NCBI GenBank assembly: GCA_021810815.1
Contig: JAJZHR010000001.1
Coordinates: forward strand, 1-33,695
DNA from: Acidobacteriota bacterium
GTDB lineage: Bacteria; Acidobacteriota; Terriglobia; Terriglobales; Acidobacteriaceae
Direction of reading: 5' to 3'
Length of the DNA: 33,695 nt
The notes beneath the pieces are model-generated. The model was not told where the DNA came from. It ran no database searches and saw only the letters and a list, made by a program, of their open reading frames with translations. Shown here one piece after another: positions 29,777-33,695 of the stretch; position 1 is the first letter of the stretch, and the number at the start of each line of letters is the position of its first letter. The position numbers and the translations under genes were made by a program.

Positions 29777-30088
29777 ATGGTTGCGAGCGAAGAGAGATGC
29801 AGGTTTTGCGGCTGCACGCGGGGCGATCCGTGCCGCGTGCCGCCGTACAACGAGGGCGACGAATGCGCGTGGCTGCCGCAGGCGGCTGGGAATGTCTGCT
29901 CGGCTCCGCAGTGCGCTCTGCGGTGGGGCGATGAGGAGAGGGTGCAAGCGAAACGCCGGGCGGACGCTAGGCAGAAGAAGCGCGCTCCGTGGCAGGTGCA
30001 TGCGTTGATTCAGCAGGAGAGGCGCGAGCGGCGGAAGGCGAGCCGCTTGCGGGCCAAAGCGGCGGGAGCCGGAAAGAAGGTCGCATGA
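29777..30088 (+). CDS. Small Cys-rich zinc-binding-like protein
   Basis: This 103-residue protein starts at ATG 29777 with a strong GAGGGAGG site. Its N-terminal half has CRFCGCTRGDPCRVP, then DECAWLP and VCSAPQCALRW, a Cys arrangement seen in small phage zinc-binding proteins. The C-terminal half is Arg/Lys-rich and helical (WQVHALIQQERRERRKAS), suiting nucleic acid contact. Its stop overlaps the next ATG. It belongs to the early operon between ParB and the replication-associated genes. Exact function is unknown. Confidence 0.75.
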   Translation: MVASEERCRFCGCTRGDPCRVPPYNEGDECAWLPQAAGNVCSAPQCALRWGDEERVQAKRRADARQKKRAPWQVHALIQQERRERRKASRLRAKAAGAGKKVA

Positions 30089-30387
30089 TGACGAGCGTTG
30101 GGATTGTATTGAGGAGATGCGCGTGCGGGCGCGTCAGCGCGGGAGAGCGGTGCAGGCGGTGCGCGGAGGAGGTTGCCGAGCTGGAGTCGATCGCGGCCCT
30201 GGAGTCGGCCGCAGCGCAGAGGGAGTTGGAGAGCCTTCTTCCCTGGCCGACGCGGATGAGGCGGATCGCGGGGCGAGCACTGCGCTGGCTGTGGATCCCG
30301 ATGTTGGCATTCGCCCTCATCGTGCTGCTGTGGCTGGGGGCGTCGCTGATGGCGGCGGTAGTGGAGCTGCAGGCCGCAGCGCGCTGA
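30085..30387 (+). CDS. Small zinc-ribbon and membrane-helix protein
   Basis: The chosen start is ATG 30085, coupled to the preceding stop. The 100-residue product has an N-terminal CACGRVSAGERCRRC motif (residues 12-26), likely a zinc ribbon. An acidic helix follows (EEVAELESIAALESAAAQ), and then a C-terminal transmembrane helix (about residues 67-93, WIPMLAFALIVLLWLGASLM). This is an unusual combination in an early operon. It could be a membrane-anchored exclusion or regulatory protein. I do not recognise the family. Confidence 0.65.
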   Translation: MMTSVGIVLRRCACGRVSAGERCRRCAEEVAELESIAALESAAAQRELESLLPWPTRMRRIAGRALRWLWIPMLAFALIVLLWLGASLMAAVVELQAAAR

Positions 30388-30399
30388 GGCGAGAGGAGC

Positions 30400-30801
30400 A
30401 TGGCCAGTGTGAAGCAAGGGGGAAACGAAATGGATTCCATGAACGACGAAACAATCACAGTGAGCATAGGGAACGTTGCCGACGGTGCCATGGTCGTAGC
30501 GTTCGAGCGCGCCTTGAACGAGGTGCTGAAAAACATCGCCGACCCGAACACGCCGGCCACGCAGTCCCGGAGCATCGTTCTTCGATTGAAGATCAAGCCG
30601 AAGGATGACCGCGTGCAGCTCTCGACTGAGTTCACGTGCGAGTCGAAGCTGGCGTCGATCACGCCGAACCAGTCGCGCATGTTCCTGGGCCGCGACAAAG
30701 AGGGCGCGCTGTATGCGCTGCTCGGCGACCCGCGCCAGCTCAACATCTTCACGCCGCCAAAGCCCGTCTCAGTGCCCGAGCCGATCCAGTTCAAGCGGTA
30801 A
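30400..30801 (+). CDS. Conserved phage protein often labelled 'replication terminator'
   Basis: This 133-residue protein has ETITVSIGNVADGAMVVAFERALNEVL, KNIADPNTPATQSRSIVLRLKIKPKDDR and a C-terminal KGALYALLGDP-like beta region. The pattern DPNT plus alternating strands is that of small phage proteins commonly named replication terminator protein, a label with little experimental basis. The start is ATG 30400 with GAGAGGAG. ATG 30430 also has a good site, so the first ten residues are uncertain. It precedes the larger conserved protein it usually travels with. Confidence 0.7.
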   Translation: MASVKQGGNEMDSMNDETITVSIGNVADGAMVVAFERALNEVLKNIADPNTPATQSRSIVLRLKIKPKDDRVQLSTEFTCESKLASITPNQSRMFLGRDKEGALYALLGDPRQLNIFTPPKPVSVPEPIQFKR

Positions 30802-30864
30802 AGCGCTGTCCAACTTTTGAAGTTCAACCGCCGCCGACACGCGGCAGAAAAGAGCCAGTCTTCC

Positions 30865-31605
30865 ATGATCGAGAAAATGCAGGACTATTTGCTTGGCTTG
30901 CTGAAGCCGAAGCATCCGATTGTCCACGCTGTCGATGGCCACAACTACGCGGTGAGGGCGGATGGAACGCTCGGCGAGCTTGTTCGCAAGCCCGCGCCGA
31001 TCGCGAAGCCTACGCTCGATGTCTCCACGCTGACGGGATTCGTCGATGCTTACCGGGTACGCATCGACGAGTTTCCGGCGGAGCACGCGATCCATGTCGT
31101 GGATCACCGCACGGTCGAGCTGAAGTCGATGCACGGGGACGAGTTCGGGCGGCGCCACGTCTGGCTCAGCGCGACCTGCGCGGAGGTGTCCCTGTTTCCG
31201 TTCGGCGAATTCATCACTCCAGAGAAGTTCATCATGGGCCTGCACGATGGCTTCCTTTGCACGGAGGACATTCTCAAACTGCAGCGCCTGGCGTCCAGCC
31301 TATCCGCGGACAACTCGGTGGCGACCAGCGATGACGGCCTCAGCCAGAAGGTGACCGTCAACCTGGGCGCGGTGTCGAAGCAGTCCATCGACCTGCCAAC
31401 GCGGATTCCGCTCGCCCCTTACAGGACGTTCCGCGAGGTCGATCCGTGCTTCAACGAATTCATGGTGAGGCTACGCGGCGCTAAGGATAGTGTGCCGGCG
31501 ATTGCGCTGATCGAAGTGAGCGGAGGCAAGTGGAAGTCCGACACGGTTCTACAGGTGGCCCAATGGCTGCGGCGCGAACTGAAGGATGTACCCGTCATCG
31601 CCTGA
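30865..31605 (+). CDS. Conserved phage early protein, partner of 30400-30801
   Basis: The chosen start is ATG 30865 (MIEKMQDYLLGLL), giving 246 residues. A TTG at 30817 in the same frame would add 16. Landmarks are HAVDGHNYAV, LDVSTLTGFVDAYRV, and a central PFGEFITPEKFIMGLHDGF. Later come DDGLSQKVTVNLGAV, IPLAPYRTFREVDPCFNEFMVRL and ALIEVSGGKWKSDTV. I know this order of motifs from a widespread phage family of unknown function next to the 'replication terminator' gene, also in Gram-positive phages. It is distantly like DUF2303. No catalytic residues are evident. Confidence 0.72.
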   Translation: MIEKMQDYLLGLLKPKHPIVHAVDGHNYAVRADGTLGELVRKPAPIAKPTLDVSTLTGFVDAYRVRIDEFPAEHAIHVVDHRTVELKSMHGDEFGRRHVWLSATCAEVSLFPFGEFITPEKFIMGLHDGFLCTEDILKLQRLASSLSADNSVATSDDGLSQKVTVNLGAVSKQSIDLPTRIPLAPYRTFREVDPCFNEFMVRLRGAKDSVPAIALIEVSGGKWKSDTVLQVAQWLRRELKDVPVIA

Positions 31606-31647
31606 GGCGTCGGGAAGGGGCCGCATCTGTGGGCGGAAACACCCAGG

Positions 31648-31785
31648 ATGCGCCCCGGTATTCCTATGCGCGACACCTACGGCCCGGCCAAATGGGTCGC
31701 GCACGGATACTGGCGAAATTGGCAACTGTGGCCCATCGACACGGCGCGGGAGGATCGGCCGCGGGATGCGCGAGTCGGGACATGA
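31648..31785 (+). CDS. Short Trp-rich frame, doubtful
   Basis: This 45-residue frame from ATG 31648 (or ATG 31666) reads plausibly as protein (RDTYGPAKWVAHGYWRNWQ, LWPIDTARED) with five Trp. It ends inside the following small frame, in another register. No clear ribosome site is present. It may be a real mini-gene, or the 5' part of a gene broken by a frameshift before 31766-31966. Confidence 0.3.
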   Translation: MRPGIPMRDTYGPAKWVAHGYWRNWQLWPIDTAREDRPRDARVGT

Positions 31786-31966
31786 GGCAACAGCGGCGCG
31801 ACGCGGCAGAAGGTTCGATGGCAAGTGGAACTTTGCGACTGAAGACCTCGCTTGCACGGACGGCCATGTCGATGATGAGCCAGACCTGTACTGGGTGGTC
31901 AAGAAGGCGGCCGGTGCGCTGCTTGATGGCCGGGAGTGGAAGGAGTTCCCGGTCGAGCATCGGTAG
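31766..31966 (+). pseudogene. Probable fragment of a Gp37/Gp68-like (DUF5131) gene
   Basis: The frame from ATG 31766 gives 66 residues. The C-terminal part reads RRFDGKWNFATED, then LYWVVKKAAGALLDGREWKEFP. The KKAAG-x-LLDGREW-x-EFP ending is one I associate with the C-terminus of phage Gp37/Gp68-like proteins, which are about 230 residues long and have an N-terminal Cys-rich part that is absent here. I therefore read it as a remnant, with no start-linked ribosome site. It could instead be a small independent gene. The rest of 31606-32082 shows nothing further that I can identify. Confidence 0.4.
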
Positions 31967-32082
31967 CGATCTAGAGCACCAATTCCAGAATAAGTTGCAG
32001 GACGATGGGGCGCTGGCCGAGCTGGCCGGGCGTGGGCAGAGTTGCGCGGGAACGGTTTGGGGCAGGGAAAGGGATTGCAGCG

Positions 32083-33078
32083 ATGAGCGCCAGAGCGAGT
32101 GCTTACATGAAGGGGATGACCGTGTGCCCGGGCGGCGAGCTGATTTCGCCGCGCGAGAAGCTGGTCGGGATGGTGCTTGCGGACTCGCACCAGGACCGCG
32201 CGGGCAGGTTCACGTATCCGGCGGTGGAGACGATCGCGGAAGAGTCGATGTGCGACAAGCGGAGCTGCCAGCGATACCTGGCGGCGCTGGAGCGCAAGGG
32301 TGTGATCGCGCGGATGCGGCCGGAGAGTCAGGGAAGGTCGCAGCGGGTTTTCTACTTCTTCGTCGAGCTGGACGCTCTGCCGAAAGGGTGGCAGGATGCC
32401 ACCCTTTCCGAGGGTGCGGCTGGCAGGGAAAAGGGTGACACGGTGCCACCCTTTTCGCAGGCGGAAAGGGTGGCAGAAAGGGTGGCAGAAAGGGTGGCAG
32501 AAGGGTGGCAGAAGGGTGACAAAAAACGCGCTGCCCATCTAGGTACGCGCGCGCGGGAACAAGAACTAGAACAAAAGCAAGTACAACCACACCCCCTACC
32601 CCCGCAAGCGGGGGAATGCGCTACGGCGGAGGGACGCGGGTTGAGGCTGGAGCCGAAGCGAGTTGCGAAACCAGAGCCGAAGCGCGAAGCCATGCCAGAG
32701 AAGCTCGAAGCGAAGCTGGAGCCAAGCGCGAGTCAGGAACAGGAGGCGAGCGCGAATGCGAAGACGGCGCTGGAGCGGGCCATCGATGCGGCGGTGCAGC
32801 AGGTGATGCGCGGTTTGTCGCTGGTTTCGTCGGATCGGCGGATGGCGCGCAAGCTGCGCGAGGCCGTGGTGCTGGAGGCGGACAATGGCGAGTCGCCGCC
32901 GACGGTGGCGCTGGCGATGGTGGCGGCGTGGCAGCACCAGGCCGAGGCTTCCCGCTACCTGCGCTGCAAGTACGGTCCGGCGAAGTTCTTCGCGCTGGGC
33001 ATCTGGAAGGACGAGAACCGGTGGCACTGGGACGAGGACCTGCTGCGGAGAGCGGCAGAGGCGAGGCTGGGCACATGA
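32083..33078 (+). CDS. Replication initiator (lambda O-like organisation)
   Basis: The chosen start is ATG 32083 (AAAGGGA upstream), 331 residues. The N-terminal domain is a winged helix typical of phage replication proteins (HTH_36-like): SPREKLVGMVLADSHQDRAG, YPAVETIAEESMCDKRS and QRYLAALERKGVIARM. The middle (residues about 100-215) is low-complexity: it is encoded by the iterons (VAERVAERVAE) and then by Lys/Glu/Pro repeats. The C-terminal domain (about 220-331, LERAIDAAVQQVMRGL, YGPAKFFALGIWKDENRW) probably contacts the host helicase system. Iterons inside the initiator gene are exactly the lambda O/ori plan. No helicase loader gene follows. Confidence 0.8.
   Translation: MSARASAYMKGMTVCPGGELISPREKLVGMVLADSHQDRAGRFTYPAVETIAEESMCDKRSCQRYLAALERKGVIARMRPESQGRSQRVFYFFVELDALPKGWQDATLSEGAAGREKGDTVPPFSQAERVAERVAERVAEGWQKGDKKRAAHLGTRAREQELEQKQVQPHPLPPQAGECATAEGRGLRLEPKRVAKPEPKREAMPEKLEAKLEPSASQEQEASANAKTALERAIDAAVQQVMRGLSLVSSDRRMARKLREAVVLEADNGESPPTVALAMVAAWQHQAEASRYLRCKYGPAKFFALGIWKDENRWHWDEDLLRRAAEARLGT
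32382..32526 (+). other. ori: Iteron-type replication origin
   Basis: AAAGGGTGGCA and close variants occur nine times. Forward copies are at 32383, 32430 (GACA variant), 32465, 32477, 32489, 32501 (one A short) and 32512 (GACA variant). Reverse copies are at 32397 and 32444. The last five forward copies are spaced 11-12 bp, about one helical turn. The first four form two hairpins with 3-nt loops (32382-32408 perfect, 32429-32455 with one mismatch). An A6 run and A-rich sequence (32560-32592) follow, a candidate unwinding element. Confidence 0.85.
32599..32614. other. GC hairpin after the iterons
   Basis: cccccg (32599-32604) and cggggg (32609-32614) form a perfect 6-bp stem with loop caag. 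It ends the A-rich stretch downstream of the iterons, inside the initiator gene. It may mark the end of the origin region or affect translation. No U-run follows. Confidence 0.5.
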
Positions 33079-33167
33079 GGCCGCGCAGTGGGCGGCCGTG
33101 GATGGAGTCGCAAATGCTTTTCAACGAGGAGGCGCAATGGATGAGTCGAAGGCCAACGGGATTGTGA
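33075..33167 (+). CDS. Possible 30-residue coupled mini-gene
   Basis: ATG 33075 overlaps the initiator stop (ATGA), and the frame runs to 33167, overlapping the next gene by 31 bp. The product would be basic at the start (MRPRSGRPWMESQM) with no recognisable motif. The coupling arrangement is suggestive, but length and composition do not prove coding. Confidence 0.25.
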   Translation: MRPRSGRPWMESQMLFNEEAQWMSRRPTGL

Positions 33168-33340
33168 AGATGCTGCGCGGAGCCGAGCGAAACTGCGAAA
33201 AAGCTGGGCGCGGCAATCCGGAGACGGCAGTGATCGCGAGGATGCTGGTGCAGGAGGCCATCCTGGAATTGGGCGGAGAGATCGCGACTCCACGGCTTCT
33301 GGAGCGCATCGAGGCTGTTTTGCGAGGAGGCGCGCAATGA
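33137..33340 (+). CDS. Small helical early protein, unknown
   Basis: This 67-residue protein starts at ATG 33137 (GAGGAGG upstream). It is helical and charged (IVKMLRGAERNCEKAGRG, TAVIARMLVQEAILELGG, ATPRLLERIEAVLRG). The upstream extension of the frame overlaps the initiator gene and is a shadow. Its stop overlaps the XRE start by four bases, so both are translated together. No family is recognised. It could be a partner or antagonist of the regulator that follows. Confidence 0.6.
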   Translation: MDESKANGIVKMLRGAERNCEKAGRGNPETAVIARMLVQEAILELGGEIATPRLLERIEAVLRGGAQ

Positions 33341-33695
33341 AGTTCGCGCTCACTGAACAGGATGCGAAGATGATGCGCGACATGGGCCTCCGTGTCAGGA
33401 GGCTTCGTCGAGAGCGGGGGATGTCGATCACGGAGCTGGCTGATGCTTCCCGCGTGAGCAGATTCAACCTCTACCATGTGGAACGTGGGAGCAGCAATTG
33501 CGGTGTTGTGATCGCAGCGAGGCTGGCAACCGGCCTTGGCGTGGGGATGGAGCTGCTCTTCGATGGAGAAACAAGCGAATTTGAATGTGCAAGGAAATCA
33601 ACACGGCGAAAAAAATCGCCGGGTGTTGTGGCGCGCAGGGCGGCTCGGGAATCTGAGAGCGGCAATCGCATCAATGCCCTGCTGGCATTGGCTGA
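33337..33695 (+). CDS. XRE-family helix-turn-helix regulator (N-terminal part, continues at 131)
   Basis: The gene starts at ATG 33337 with GAGGAGG eight bases upstream and runs off the window. In the circle it ends at 161 (129 residues). The XRE domain covers residues about 15-75: MGLRVRRLRRERGMSITELADASRVS is followed by RFNLYHVERGSSN and ARLATGLGVGMELLFD, with the characteristic helix pattern. A basic tail follows. As the last gene of the early operon, just before the 162-440 control region, it is a good candidate for switching early to late/lysis expression or for repression. The direct target is unknown; the 227-249 inverted repeat is one candidate. Confidence 0.88.
   Translation, partial: MKFALTEQDAKMMRDMGLRVRRLRRERGMSITELADASRVSRFNLYHVERGSSNCGVVIAARLATGLGVGMELLFDGETSEFECARKSTRRKKSPGVVARRAARESESGNRINALLALA
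33570..33695. repeat. Second copy of the terminal overlap
   Basis: These 126 bases are identical to positions 5-130. Removing one copy and joining 33695 to 131 gives the circular genome. Confidence 0.9.

Noticed and set aside
32382..32526. Short repeats considered as a CRISPR array
   Set aside because: Units are 11 bp with 0-1 bp between most direct copies and include inverted copies. There are no spacers, and the fit to iterons is far better.

Overview
The window is one complete genome of a temperate, lambda-like phage with a siphovirus (long, non-contractile tail) gene order. Positions 5-130 are repeated exactly at 33570-33695. Joining the ends restores an uninterrupted XRE-type regulator gene, so the contig is circular, with about 33,565 bp of unique sequence. 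The integrase attachment site lies in the middle of the contig with phage genes on both sides, so this is the excised (replicating or packaged) form and not an integrated prophage. Base composition is GC-rich (above 60% by eye). The protein set and the use of a tRNA-Arg(TCT) attachment site suggest a Gram-negative soil host. Acidobacteriota is my guess from family resemblance only.

Layout: 33337 through the contig join to 161 is the XRE regulator. 162-440 is a gene-free control region with a candidate promoter/operator. 441-2148 is a lysis-like group: an unknown protein, a small membrane protein, a SleB-type cell-wall hydrolase and another unknown. 2154-2537 is an HNH endonuclease placed just before the terminase, as in many cos-packaging HK97-like phages. 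2725-12203 is the packaging and head module followed by the first tail genes: TerS, TerL, a small membrane protein, portal, ClpP-type maturation protease, HK97-fold capsid, connectors, tail completion, tail tube. 12274-13004 holds the tail assembly chaperone pair. 13015-14297 is an accessory cassette, a membrane-anchored HIRAN-domain protein plus a second membrane-anchored protein, closed by a strong intrinsic terminator. 14373-25336 holds the tape measure, a very large cysteine-containing tail fibre with a signal peptide, the distal tail and hub proteins, an NlpC/P60-like peptidase and the J-like tip protein. 25344-26528 (minus strand) is a tyrosine integrase. 26686-26925 is a ribbon-helix-helix regulator. 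attP lies at 27010-27065. 27113-33340 is the rightward early operon: ParB-like protein, several small Cys-rich proteins, two conserved phage proteins that travel together, and a replication initiator whose gene carries nine iterons.

All genes except the integrase read rightwards. Replication probably starts lambda-style at the iterons inside the initiator gene. No helicase, polymerase or SSB gene is visible, so host enzymes are presumably used. No CI-like repressor on the opposite strand is visible either. The regulator candidates are the RHH protein beside attP and the XRE protein at the end of the early operon. attP lies between a consensus-like promoter (26922-26950) and the early operon, so integration itself would cut the operon off from that promoter. 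The most unusual parts are this attP arrangement, the iteron origin, the HIRAN cassette, the secreted-looking tail fibre, the Cys-rich tail on the maturation protease and a G9 tract that breaks a small gene.
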